The notes beneath the pieces were generated by a model. It ran no database searches. It saw only the letters and a program-made list of their open reading frames with translations, and was not told where the DNA came from. Made by a program: the position numbers and the translations under genes. Below, one piece after another: positions 1-5,745 of a stretch of 5,745 nucleotides of DNA. Each line of letters begins with the position of its first letter. The stretch's first letter is position 1. This DNA is from an uncultured Alphaproteobacteria bacterium (lineage in GTDB: Bacteria; Pseudomonadota; Alphaproteobacteria; RF32; CAG-239): contig CALXWF010000012.1 of NCBI GenBank assembly GCA_944392285.1, forward strand, positions 1 through 5,745, given 5' to 3'.

Positions 1-87
1 AATTTTATTGCTTTTTTACTTGCTTTTGCAAAATAAAAAACCTAAATAGTCTGTAAACTTGGTTTTTAGATAATTTGCGAATTTGTC
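1..87 (+). other. AT-rich leader upstream of dnaJ
   Basis: This stretch is about 24% GC by hand count (21 of 87 bases) and carries no convincing coding frame. All three forward frames hit a stop within about 55 nt and do not resemble a DnaK C-terminus, the usual upstream neighbour of dnaJ. It contains a T6 run (12-17), a perfect 10-bp palindrome TTTTGCAAAA (24-33) and an A6 run (35-40). These could be the tail of an upstream terminator or simply AT-rich spacer. No good Shine-Dalgarno sequence precedes the dnaJ ATG; the bases before it read GCGAATTTGTC. No promoter could be assigned with confidence. Confidence 0.5.
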
Positions 88-1233
88 ATGACTGAAAAAG
101 ATTATTACGAACTGCTTGAGGTGAGCAGAGATGCCAGCGGTGATGAAATTAAAAAATCTTACCGCCGTTTGGCTATGAAATATCATCCGGACAGAAACCC
201 CGGCGATAAAGAGGCCGAACTCCATTTTAAGGAAATTAACGAAGCCTATGAGGTCTTGAAAGATGAACAAAAGCGCGCCGCCTATGACCGCTATGGGCAT
301 CAGGCTTTTAACGGCGCTCAGGGCGGCGGTTTCGGCGGGTTTGATTTTAACTTCGGCACCGGCGGGTTCTCTGATGTCTTTTCTGATATTTTTTCCGAAT
401 TTATGGGCGGCGGCAGAAGCTCACGCCAAAATAGTTATGCCGAACAAGGCGCCGATATCAGATATAACCTCTCTATCTCTTTGGAAGAGGCTTTCAGCGG
501 TGTAGAAAAAGAAATTGAAATTCCTTCTACCAAAGTGTGTGAAAAATGTAACGGCCACGGAACCAAAGACGGAAAAGAAGCCCCGCTTTGCCCGCATTGT
601 AACGGCAGCGGTAAAGTGCGCGCTCAGCACGGCGGGTTCTTTATTGTTGAAACGGTTTGCCCGCATTGTCAGGGTAAAGGCCGCCTGCCTAAAGAGGTTT
701 GCCCCGATTGCCATGGCGAGGGCGCTACGCATTTGCAGAAGAAACTTAAAATTAAAATTCCGGCCGGCGTGGAAGACGGAACCAGAATGCGCCTCAGCGG
801 CGAAGGTGAAGCCGGCTTGCGCGGCGGCGAAAACGGCGATTTGTATATTTTTATTGAGGTAAAGGCACATAAACTTTATGCTCGTGAAGGCGCCAACCTT
901 TATGCCACCGTGCCTTTGTCTATGTGTTGTGCGGCCTTGGGCGGAAGCATTACCATTCCGGCCATTGACGGAAATCCCCTTGAAATTAAGGTTGAAGCCG
1001 GAACGCAAAGCAACCAACAAACCAAAATTCGCGGCGAAGGTATGACGATTATTCGCTCTAAAATGCGCGGCGATTTGTTTGTCAGATTTGCCGTGGAAAC
1101 GCCGACACATTTGTCAGAACGCCAAAAAGAGCTGCTTGAAGAATTTCGCTCTTTGAGCAAAGATGATGCCTGCCAGCCCGAAGCCAAAAGTTTTTTTGAT
1201 AAAATAAAAGACTTGTTTAACAAAGCCGTTTGA
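88..1233 (+). CDS. dnaJ: Chaperone protein DnaJ (Hsp40, type I)
   Basis: Cytoplasmic co-chaperone that binds unfolded clients and stimulates the ATPase of DnaK, working with GrpE. The full type I architecture is visible in 381 residues, close to the E. coli length of 376. The J domain (about 4-70) has the HPD motif at 33-35. A Gly/Phe-rich linker (about 76-110) includes the DVFSDIFSEF segment. The zinc-binding domain has four CxxCxGxG repeats with cysteine pairs at 151/154, 168/171, 191/194 and 205/208. Two C-terminal substrate-binding beta domains and a dimerisation tail follow. The start is fixed by the conserved DYYELLEVSRDAS opening, although no clear ribosome binding site precedes it. 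mtnN follows after 10 nt. dnaK is not in the window and may lie upstream. Nothing is missing from the protein. Confidence 0.98.
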   Translation: MTEKDYYELLEVSRDASGDEIKKSYRRLAMKYHPDRNPGDKEAELHFKEINEAYEVLKDEQKRAAYDRYGHQAFNGAQGGGFGGFDFNFGTGGFSDVFSDIFSEFMGGGRSSRQNSYAEQGADIRYNLSISLEEAFSGVEKEIEIPSTKVCEKCNGHGTKDGKEAPLCPHCNGSGKVRAQHGGFFIVETVCPHCQGKGRLPKEVCPDCHGEGATHLQKKLKIKIPAGVEDGTRMRLSGEGEAGLRGGENGDLYIFIEVKAHKLYAREGANLYATVPLSMCCAALGGSITIPAIDGNPLEIKVEAGTQSNQQTKIRGEGMTIIRSKMRGDLFVRFAVETPTHLSERQKELLEEFRSLSKDDACQPEAKSFFDKIKDLFNKAV

Positions 1234-1236
1234 GGA
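1231..1236 (+). promoter_or_regulatory. Ribosome binding site of mtnN overlapping the dnaJ stop
   Basis: TGAGGA lies 7 nt before the mtnN ATG at 1244, and its first three bases are the dnaJ stop codon. This supports co-transcription and probably coupled translation of dnaJ and mtnN. It also favours ATG 1244 over the out-of-frame ATG at 1239. Confidence 0.7.
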
Positions 1237-1243
1237 TTATGCC

Positions 1244-1936
1244 ATGTCTGAAATTGCCCTTGTCGTTGCCATGTCTAAAGAAGCCGAACTTTTGAAAAGT
1301 TTGATGTCTGAAGTCTTGGAAAAAAAACATGGCTCTCAGGTTTTTATTGAGGGAAAAATCGGCGGCAAAGACGTGGTTTTAATGCAATGCGGTATCGGCA
1401 AAGTTAATGCCGCCTGCGGGGTCTTGGAATTAATCAAAAACTATCAGCCGAAATTTGTCTTAAACAGCGGCTGTGCCGGCGGAATCGACAATAGTCTTCG
1501 GGTCGGCGATATTGTGGCCGGCAGCGAAACCGTGTATCATGACGTGTGGTGCGGCGAGGGAAATTTGTGGGGGCAAGTGCAGGGATTGCCGCCAAGATTT
1601 GCCGCCGATGCGCATTTGCTCAGCCTTGTTGATGAAGTTGGGCTTGCAGAACAGAGAATCTGCCAAGGTTTGATTTGCAGCGGAGATAAATTTATTACGC
1701 AAAAAGAGCCTCTGCTCGAAATTAAAAAGCAATTTCCCGATGCCTTGGCCGTGGATATGGAATCGGCCGCCGCCGCTCAGGTTTGCTTTTTGTATCATAT
1801 CCCATTCTTGAGCCTTAGAATTATCAGCGACACACCGGCCAACACCGATGACCATAGCGCGCAATATGCCGATTTTTGGCAAAAAGCGCCGCAAAAATCC
1901 GTTGCGGTTTTGGCCGAAATCATTAAAAAACTTTAG
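1244..1936 (+). CDS. mtnN: 5'-methylthioadenosine/S-adenosylhomocysteine nucleosidase
   Basis: Cytoplasmic hydrolase of the PNP/UDP phosphorylase superfamily. It cleaves adenine from MTA and SAH, and by family knowledge also from 5'-deoxyadenosine, feeding the methionine salvage and methyl cycles. The 230-residue length is typical. Visible signatures are the N-terminal VVAMSKEAE with E13 (counterpart of E. coli Glu12), CGIGKVNAA (49-57), NSGCAGGI (74-81), VDMES with E173 (counterpart of Glu174), and RIISD with D196 (counterpart of the catalytic Asp197). The middle segment YHDVWCGEGN...GQVQGLPPRF (98-119) differs from the E. coli form and, from memory, looks more like Bacteroidetes-type members. 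D171 replaces the Glu seen in the E. coli VEMEA motif. It sits 10 nt after dnaJ, and its stop overlaps the convergent rlmN stop. A related nucleoside phosphorylase is possible but less likely given the three catalytic residues. Confidence 0.92.
   Translation: MSEIALVVAMSKEAELLKSLMSEVLEKKHGSQVFIEGKIGGKDVVLMQCGIGKVNAACGVLELIKNYQPKFVLNSGCAGGIDNSLRVGDIVAGSETVYHDVWCGEGNLWGQVQGLPPRFAADAHLLSLVDEVGLAEQRICQGLICSGDKFITQKEPLLEIKKQFPDALAVDMESAAAAQVCFLYHIPFLSLRIISDTPANTDDHSAQYADFWQKAPQKSVAVLAEIIKKL
1933..1936. other. Tail-to-tail stop codon overlap, mtnN/rlmN
   Basis: The four bases TTAG serve both genes: TAG (1934-1936) ends mtnN on the plus strand and TTA (1933-1935) reads as TAA ending rlmN on the minus strand. 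There is no intergenic space for a terminator, and no GC-rich hairpin with a T-run is evident next to it. On the minus strand a T6 run follows the rlmN stop closely, inside mtnN, but it lacks a visible preceding stem. Confidence 0.9.
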
Positions 1937-3009
1937 CTCTCGCTTTCTTGCTTTTTGGATTTGAGTTGACCGCAGGCGGCTAAAATGTCTTGGCCGCGGG
2001 CAACACGTATCGGCGCGGCAAAACCGTTGCTCTCTAGTATTTTGGCAAATTCATGAACCCGATTGTTGGAACTCGGTTGATAAGCACAGCCCGGCCAAGG
2101 ATTAAACGGAATAAGATTAAACTTGGCAACAAGATTGTATTTGCGCATTAACTTGACCAATTCTTGAGCGTCTTCTTTGCCGTCATTGATGTCTTTTAAC
2201 ATCAGATATTCAAAAGTTATGGCCTGACGGCGGCCGGTTATGCCTTGATAAGCCTGACAAGCCTTCATGACCTCTTCTATCGGGTATTTTTGGTTTATCG
2301 GCATTATTTTTGAGCGTTTTTCATTGTTGGGGGCGTGCAGACTGATGGCCAACTTTACCCCAAGCTCTTTGGCAATTTGTTCAATTTTTGGCGCTATTCC
2401 CGAAGTTGAAAGCGTGATTTTGCGCTTGGATACGGCTATGCCGTCACCATCGCCGATGATTTTGAGGGCTTTAATGACATTGTCAACATTATGCAAAGGC
2501 TCTCCCATGCCCATAACCACAATGTTTGAAAGATAGCGGGTTTCATCGGTCGGGGTCGGCCATTCGTGGTAGACATCGCGGGCAAGCATAAATTGGCCGA
2601 CAATTTCAGCCGCCGTCAGATTGCGTGTCAGTTTTTGGCTGCCGGTGTGGCAAAAAGTGCAATTTACCGCACAGCCGACTTGGGTGGAAATGCAAACCGC
2701 GCCACGGTCTTCTTCAGGAATGTAAACCATCTCTACCCTTTGTCCGTCTGAAAACTCAAGCAACCATTTGTGCGTGCGGTCGCTTGATTTTTGCTCCGTA
2801 ACAATTTTGGGTCGGCTGATGATATAAGAAGCGGCAAGTTTTTCGCGGAGCTCTTTGGGAATGTTGGTCATCTCGGCAAAATCCGTTACGCCGTGATGAT
2901 ATAACCATGCCCAAATTTGTTTGGTGCGAAAGGCTTTCTCGCCCAGAGTGGCAAGCTCGGCGGCCAGTTCTTCGCGGCTGAGACCGATTAAATCTTTTTT
3001 GGCTGTCAT
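1933..3009 (-). CDS. rlmN: Dual-specificity 23S rRNA/tRNA adenine-C2 methyltransferase RlmN
   Basis: Radical SAM enzyme that methylates C2 of A2503 in 23S rRNA and, by family knowledge, A37 of some tRNAs, using two SAM molecules and a 4Fe-4S cluster. The 358-residue protein carries the cluster motif CAVNCTFC (C113, C117, C120). It has the two methyl-transfer cysteines at C106 (VCISTQVGC) and C346 (DILAACGQL), matching E. coli C118 and C355 by spacing, and the active-site Glu of VEMVYIPEEDR (E93). The GMGEPLHN block (167-174) and PFNPWPG (301-307) are also conserved. The frame stays open to an ATG at 3120, but ATG 3009 is chosen because it has a GAGGAA ribosome binding site 8 nt upstream and the extra 37 residues would overlap the upstream gene and resemble no RlmN N-terminus. 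It is second in a minus-strand pair, 4 nt after the IalB-like gene. Confidence 0.97.
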   Translation of the reverse strand: MTAKKDLIGLSREELAAELATLGEKAFRTKQIWAWLYHHGVTDFAEMTNIPKELREKLAASYIISRPKIVTEQKSSDRTHKWLLEFSDGQRVEMVYIPEEDRGAVCISTQVGCAVNCTFCHTGSQKLTRNLTAAEIVGQFMLARDVYHEWPTPTDETRYLSNIVVMGMGEPLHNVDNVIKALKIIGDGDGIAVSKRKITLSTSGIAPKIEQIAKELGVKLAISLHAPNNEKRSKIMPINQKYPIEEVMKACQAYQGITGRRQAITFEYLMLKDINDGKEDAQELVKLMRKYNLVAKFNLIPFNPWPGCAYQPSSNNRVHEFAKILESNGFAAPIRVARGQDILAACGQLKSKKQESES

Positions 3010-3013
3010 GAAA

Positions 3014-3526
3014 CTATTTCCTCGGGCATTTGTTGCTGATGGCCTTGTATGCGCTGGCAAAACCCGACAAAGAATAGGTGTCTTTGGTTTTGGTGCCGCG
3101 CGAGGAAACGCCGTCAACAATCATGCGGCTGCCGCGTTTCATGGCTGCTACCAAATCACGGTCCGTCTTATCGCTGGTGGCCCAGGCTTTGTCACCGTTG
3201 GTAAAGAGTTTGTCAAAAGTCTGATTGCCGATTTTGACTTTGACATCACTGCCGGGTTTGAAGGTGTAGCCGGCCACAAAATTTACCACGTCATAGCTCT
3301 TTTCAGACGGACGGTGCGTTACTACCGCATAAATGTCTCCGCGAACCGTGTAACGACCTTCATCTTTTTTGGGGGTGGAAGCCATGTAACATACCGTGCC
3401 GCCGGCATCGGTATAATAATAGGCGACCCAATCATTATATTCTCCCAATAATTTCGGCGCGGCCGCGTCTGCAGGCTGAGCGGCAAATATACCCAAAAGA
3501 CTTATGATACTCAGAAGTTTTTTCAT
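3014..3526 (-). CDS. Secreted protein of the invasion-associated locus B (IalB) family
   Basis: A 170-residue exported protein, probably periplasmic or outer-membrane associated. The N-terminus is a clear Sec signal peptide: MKK, a hydrophobic stretch (about 4-16), and a likely cleavage after ADA (residue 21). The mature part starts with a strand containing a conserved-looking Trp (W33, NDWVAYYY) and a Cys (C46, GGTVCYMAS). It ends with SSRGTKTKDTYSLSGFASAYKAISNKC. This Trp/Cys opening and the 'TYSL.GF..A' ending followed by a C-terminal Cys are how I recognise the IalB family. C46 and C167 are the only cysteines and could form a disulfide after export. IalB was named for a Bartonella factor involved in erythrocyte invasion, but most alphaproteobacterial members have no known role, so no virulence function is implied. 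Placement directly upstream of rlmN is, to my knowledge, recurrent in Alphaproteobacteria. The molecular function is unknown. Confidence 0.75.
   Translation of the reverse strand: MKKLLSIISLLGIFAAQPADAAAPKLLGEYNDWVAYYYTDAGGTVCYMASTPKKDEGRYTVRGDIYAVVTHRPSEKSYDVVNFVAGYTFKPGSDVKVKIGNQTFDKLFTNGDKAWATSDKTDRDLVAAMKRGSRMIVDGVSSRGTKTKDTYSLSGFASAYKAISNKCPRK
3018..3023 (-). promoter_or_regulatory. Ribosome binding site that sets the rlmN start
   Basis: On the minus strand GAGGAA lies 8 nt before the ATG at 3009. It is embedded in the last codons (Arg-Lys) of the upstream IalB-like gene. This decides the rlmN start and suggests that translation of the two genes is linked. Confidence 0.75.
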
Positions 3527-3534
3527 GACTTATA

Positions 3535-3539
3535 CTCAC
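3535..3539 (-). promoter_or_regulatory. Probable ribosome binding site of the IalB-like gene
   Basis: GTGAG on the minus strand lies 8 nt before the ATG at 3526. It is a moderate match to the anti-Shine-Dalgarno consensus and agrees with the start set by the signal peptide. Confidence 0.45.
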
Positions 3540-3551
3540 AATAAAAGTTAT

Positions 3552-3580
3552 TTGTGATTAATATATTTGAAATTTATATA
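3552..3580 (+). promoter_or_regulatory. Candidate sigma-70-type promoter for cca
   Basis: TTGTGA (3552-3557) and TATATA (3575-3580) are 17 nt apart, each matching four of six consensus bases. The shifted TATAAA (3577-3582) matches five of six but with 19-nt spacing. The low GC of the region makes chance matches likely, so this is a weak call. Confidence 0.3.
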
Positions 3581-3608
3581 AAAACTGTTAATTTTCAAAA
3601 AAAAGTCT

Positions 3609-3615
3609 GAGAGGA
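3609..3615 (+). promoter_or_regulatory. Ribosome binding site of cca
   Basis: GAGAGGA ends 4 nt before the ATG at 3620. It supports that start, as does the conserved GGAVRD motif falling at the expected distance (residues 36-41). Confidence 0.65.
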
Positions 3616-3619
3616 TAAA

Positions 3620-4849
3620 ATGATTCGAGACGCTTATCTTGATATTGATACATTAATGCCCGATAAAAAGGTTTTGAAGCTCTTTCGCGCCGTGGAAAGC
3701 CAAGGCGGTGTCTTGCGCTTCGTCGGCGGTGCCGTGCGCGACGCCTTGATGGGTATGAAAGGGTTTGACCTCGATTTGGCTACCGACCTCTCACCTGAAG
3801 AATTGGTGGAAGCCTGCAGTGAAAACGGAATTAAAACCGTGCCTATCGGCATTAAGTTCGGCACGGTGGGCGTAATTATTAATGATAATCTGCTTGAGGT
3901 AACCTCTTTGCGCAAAGATGTTAAAACCGACGGACGCCACGCCGAAGTCGAGTTTACGACAGATTGGGAAGAAGACGCCTCGCGCCGCGACCTCACAATC
4001 AATGCCGTTTATGCCGACGAAAAAGGTAATGTCTTTGATTATTATAACGGAATCAGCGATTTGGAAAACGGTATTGTCCGCTTTATCGGCTCTGCCTCGC
4101 AACGCGTTAAGGAAGATTATTTGCGTATTTTGCGCTTTTTCCGCTTTTATTCGATTTTCGGTAAAGGGCCGATTGATAAAAAGGCTTTGCAGGCCTGTGT
4201 CGAAAATCGTGAAGGCCTGAAAACCCTCTCTATGGAAAGACTGCGCGATGAGTTCGGAAAACTTATTTTAACCCCAAATGTCGTCAATACGCTGAAGATT
4301 ATGCAAGATAACGAAATCTTGAGCTATATTCTGCCGGAAACGCATAATCTCGACAAGCTCGCCTTTTTAATTAAACTGGTTGACAAAGAAGAGCTTGAAC
4401 ATGAGGCTTTGCGCCGCTTGTTTATTTTATATGAGCCGGACGTTGAATTGGCCGAAAATTTGGCCAACCGCCTGAGAATGAGCAAAAGCCAGCGTCAGCA
4501 TTTTGTTAGCTGGGCCGAGGTAAAAATTTGCAGCAAAGACTTTTTTGATGACAAAACTTTAAGGCGCTTGGTCTATCAGCATGGCAAAGATTTTTGCATT
4601 GATAAAATGTTGCTGCAATCTGCCAGCGATTTGCACCCGATTGAAAATTTGCATCAAAGAATCGTCTTTATTCGGGATATGGTCGTACCTATCTTTCCGC
4701 TCAGGGGTAAAGATGTTTTGGCACAAGGTGTCAGCGAGCCAAGACGTATCGGCGATATTTTGAAAGATATCGAAGAAATTTGGATTGCCTCAGATTTTGC
4801 CCTTACCCGCGAGGAACTCTTGGAGTTGGTCAAAGAAAGAAACTCTTAG
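3620..4849 (+). CDS. cca: CCA tRNA nucleotidyltransferase (class II)
   Basis: Cytoplasmic template-independent polymerase that adds or repairs the 3'-terminal CCA of tRNAs from CTP and ATP. The 409-residue protein has the class II order. The head has FVGGAVRD (34-41) and the metal-binding pair D50/D52 in GFDLDLAT. A flexible-loop region follows, LRKDVKTDGRHAEV (97-110), then RRDLTINA (122-129). The nucleotide-recognition motif EDYLR (E165, D166, R169) is followed by ILRFFRF, and LSMERLRDEF (203-212) is next. The helical neck/body leads to a C-terminal block, LRGKDVLAQGVSEPRRIGDIL (361-381), conserved in the group. Poly(A) polymerase I and CC-adding enzymes share this fold. The intact loop and its close match to the alphaproteobacterial CCA type favour full CCA addition. 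It is divergent from the IalB-like gene and overlaps the convergent PBP gene by 4 nt at its stop. Confidence 0.93.
   Translation: MIRDAYLDIDTLMPDKKVLKLFRAVESQGGVLRFVGGAVRDALMGMKGFDLDLATDLSPEELVEACSENGIKTVPIGIKFGTVGVIINDNLLEVTSLRKDVKTDGRHAEVEFTTDWEEDASRRDLTINAVYADEKGNVFDYYNGISDLENGIVRFIGSASQRVKEDYLRILRFFRFYSIFGKGPIDKKALQACVENREGLKTLSMERLRDEFGKLILTPNVVNTLKIMQDNEILSYILPETHNLDKLAFLIKLVDKEELEHEALRRLFILYEPDVELAENLANRLRMSKSQRQHFVSWAEVKICSKDFFDDKTLRRLVYQHGKDFCIDKMLLQSASDLHPIENLHQRIVFIRDMVVPIFPLRGKDVLAQGVSEPRRIGDILKDIEEIWIASDFALTREELLELVKERNS
4846..4849. other. Tail-to-tail stop codon overlap, cca/PBP1A
   Basis: TTAG is shared: TAG (4847-4849) ends cca and TTA (4846-4848) reads as TAA ending the PBP gene. 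The arrangement is identical to that at 1933-1936. No terminator-like hairpin is evident on either side. Confidence 0.9.
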
Positions 4850-5745
4850 TAGTCGTGCGGTTTCAGCGCCTCTTGCATTATCTTTTTCCAGATTTGTGCC
4901 GGCAGACCGCCGCCGGTGACCCCTTTCATCGGGCTGTTGTCATCGTTTCCGAGCCAAACAACGGTTATATAATCTCCGGCATAGCCGGCAAACCATGCAT
5001 CTCGATAGTCTTGCGTGGTGCCGCTTTTGCCTGCGGCTCGAATGGGCAAGCGCGCTCTTTTGCCGGTTCCCTCCGTTATGACGGCGGAAAGCATATCATC
5101 TAAGGCAGCGACATCGTCGGCATCTATAATGCGGCGCGGGTCTTCAGGGTTGCGCATATATAGCTGGTAGCCGTCACGCGTGAATATCTCTTTTATGGCA
5201 TAGGGCCAAGTGGCATAGCCGCCGTTGGCAAAAACCGAATAAGCCGCCGCCATGTCTAAAACTTTTACCTCAAAAGTACCGAGCGCCAAAGAAGGCGTGG
5301 CCTCTATGGGCGTGGTTATGCCAAGTTTGACGGCATTGGAGATGATGGCGCGGCGCGAAAGCTCTTCGGTTAAAGCAACGGTGGCCGCGTTGAGGGATTG
5401 AGCCAAAGCCTGACGCAAAGTGACCGTGCCGTGGTATTTTTTATCATAATTTTCCGGCCGCCAACCGTTTATGTTTATGGGGCCGTCAATGATGGTGTCT
5501 TGGGGTTTGAAACCTTTTTGCAGGGCTGTCAGATATACAAAGGGTTTGAAGGCTGAACCGGGTTGACGCAATGCCTGAGTGGCACGGTTAAATTGACTCT
5601 TTTCATAGTCAACCCCGCCGACCATAGCCTTGATTGCGCCGTCTTTGCCCAAAACAACCACCGCACCTTGGGTGATGTTGCGGTCTTGATTGGCGGCAAT
5701 GGTTTCTCTTAAAATCTTTTCTGCCGATTGTTGAATGTGTTGATC
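4846..5745 (-). CDS. mrcA: Penicillin-binding protein 1A family, C-terminal transpeptidase part (partial)
   Basis: Class A PBP, normally a bifunctional inner-membrane peptidoglycan glycosyltransferase and DD-transpeptidase acting in the periplasm. Only the last 299 residues are in the window; the frame is open to the right edge, so the gene starts beyond it. The visible part is the transpeptidase domain with all three penicillin-binding motifs. These are SAFK (fragment residues 64-67, catalytic Ser codon at 5554-5556), SLN (117-119) and KSGTT (240-244) in the AAGKSGTTQDYRDAWFAGY context typical of PBP1A. The glycosyltransferase domain, TM anchor and any OB-like insert cannot be seen. The protein ends about 55 residues after KSGTT with no long low-complexity tail. 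PbpC or a monofunctional class B PBP is less likely from the AVVVLGKDGAIKAMVGG and RQPGSAFKPF contexts. Confidence 0.93.
   Translation of the reverse strand, partial: DQHIQQSAEKILRETIAANQDRNITQGAVVVLGKDGAIKAMVGGVDYEKSQFNRATQALRQPGSAFKPFVYLTALQKGFKPQDTIIDGPININGWRPENYDKKYHGTVTLRQALAQSLNAATVALTEELSRRAIISNAVKLGITTPIEATPSLALGTFEVKVLDMAAAYSVFANGGYATWPYAIKEIFTRDGYQLYMRNPEDPRRIIDADDVAALDDMLSAVITEGTGKRARLPIRAAGKSGTTQDYRDAWFAGYAGDYITVVWLGNDDNSPMKGVTGGGLPAQIWKKIMQEALKPHDY

Larger units (their letters stand above)
3527..3619. promoter_or_regulatory. Divergent promoter region between the IalB-like gene and cca
   Basis: This 93-bp spacer separates two divergently transcribed units and is about 19% GC by hand count (18 of 93), far below the flanking genes. 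It should hold promoters for both directions. No minus-strand promoter could be fixed: TTGAAA (3593-3598, minus) is a good -35 but has no -10 at proper spacing, and TATATT (3560-3565, minus) lacks a good -35. The 8-bp palindrome AATATATT (3560-3567) is the only symmetric element seen. Confidence 0.55.

Noticed and set aside
24..33. Palindrome TTTTGCAAAA flanked by T6 and A6 runs, considered as a terminator
   Set aside because: The possible stem is almost all A/T pairs with no GC core, so it is not a convincing intrinsic terminator.
69..74. GATAAT as a -10 box for dnaJ
   Set aside because: No matching -35 lies at proper spacing and it would give a leader of only a few bases.
587..669. 14-bp direct repeat TTTGCCCGCATTGT at 587-600 and 656-669
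   Set aside because: It encodes the repeated CPHC zinc-finger motif of DnaJ; protein constraint explains it.
421..1110. Long antisense open frame opposite dnaJ (229 codons)
   Set aside because: It lies wholly opposite an unmistakable dnaJ and its translation shows no recognisable domain; it is a shadow of codon bias.
1239..1241. ATG upstream of the mtnN start
   Set aside because: It is out of frame with MtnN, and its spacing from TGAGGA is too short compared with ATG 1244.
3010..3120. N-terminal extension of rlmN to the ATG at 3120
   Set aside because: The extra 37 residues do not look like RlmN, overlap the IalB-like gene, and ATG 3009 has a strong ribosome binding site at correct spacing.
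2921..3451. Plus-strand open frame of 176 codons opposite rlmN and the IalB-like gene
   Set aside because: It spans two real genes on the other strand and lacks a ribosome binding site or family features.
5659..5661. GTG as the start of the PBP gene
   Set aside because: The frame stays open to the window edge and the upstream residues (for example HIQQSAEKILRETIAA) fit the class A PBP region before the transpeptidase domain, so this GTG encodes an internal Val.
1..5745. Search for tRNA/rRNA genes, CRISPR arrays, insertion sequences, attachment sites and defence genes
   Set aside because: No cloverleaf, repeat-spacer pattern, transposase, integrase or defence-type domain was seen by reading both strands; the coding space is filled by housekeeping genes.

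Overview
The window holds six protein-coding genes packed with almost no spare DNA, in a genome with GC in the mid-40s percent by eye. The set suggests an alphaproteobacterium. The strongest pointers are a secreted IalB-type protein directly upstream of rlmN, and a CCA-adding enzyme whose central block (LRKDVKTDGRHAEV, DWEEDASRRDLTINA) has the form I associate with that class. The modest GC would fit an uncultured, possibly host-associated lineage, but that is inference. No RNA gene, mobile element, CRISPR array or phage gene was seen.

Layout: 1-87 is an AT-rich leader. dnaJ (88-1233, +) is followed 10 nt later by mtnN (1244-1936, +), whose Shine-Dalgarno sequence overlaps the dnaJ stop, so the two look like one transcription unit. 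Converging on mtnN is a two-gene minus-strand unit: a secreted IalB-family protein (3526-3014) and then rlmN (3009-1933), separated by 4 nt, with the rlmN ribosome binding site inside the last codons of the upstream gene. A 93-bp, roughly 19% GC divergent spacer (3527-3619) separates this unit from cca (3620-4849, +). cca converges on the 3' part of a class A penicillin-binding protein gene (4846 to the window end, -), whose N-terminal part lies outside the window.

The genes are mostly housekeeping: protein folding (DnaJ), recycling of SAM by-products (MtnN), 23S rRNA/tRNA methylation (RlmN), tRNA 3'-end synthesis and repair (CCA enzyme) and peptidoglycan cross-linking (PBP1A). RlmN and MtnN are loosely linked through SAM metabolism: RlmN uses SAM both as methyl donor and as radical source. 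MtnN degrades SAH, the methyl-transfer product, and 5'-deoxyadenosine, the radical SAM by-product (a known side activity of this family).

I found no convincing undescribed system. The most notable points are that both convergent gene pairs share the same 4-nt TTAG stop-codon overlap with no room for an intergenic terminator, the dnaJ-mtnN pairing, and the translational linkage of a periplasmic IalB-like protein to rlmN.
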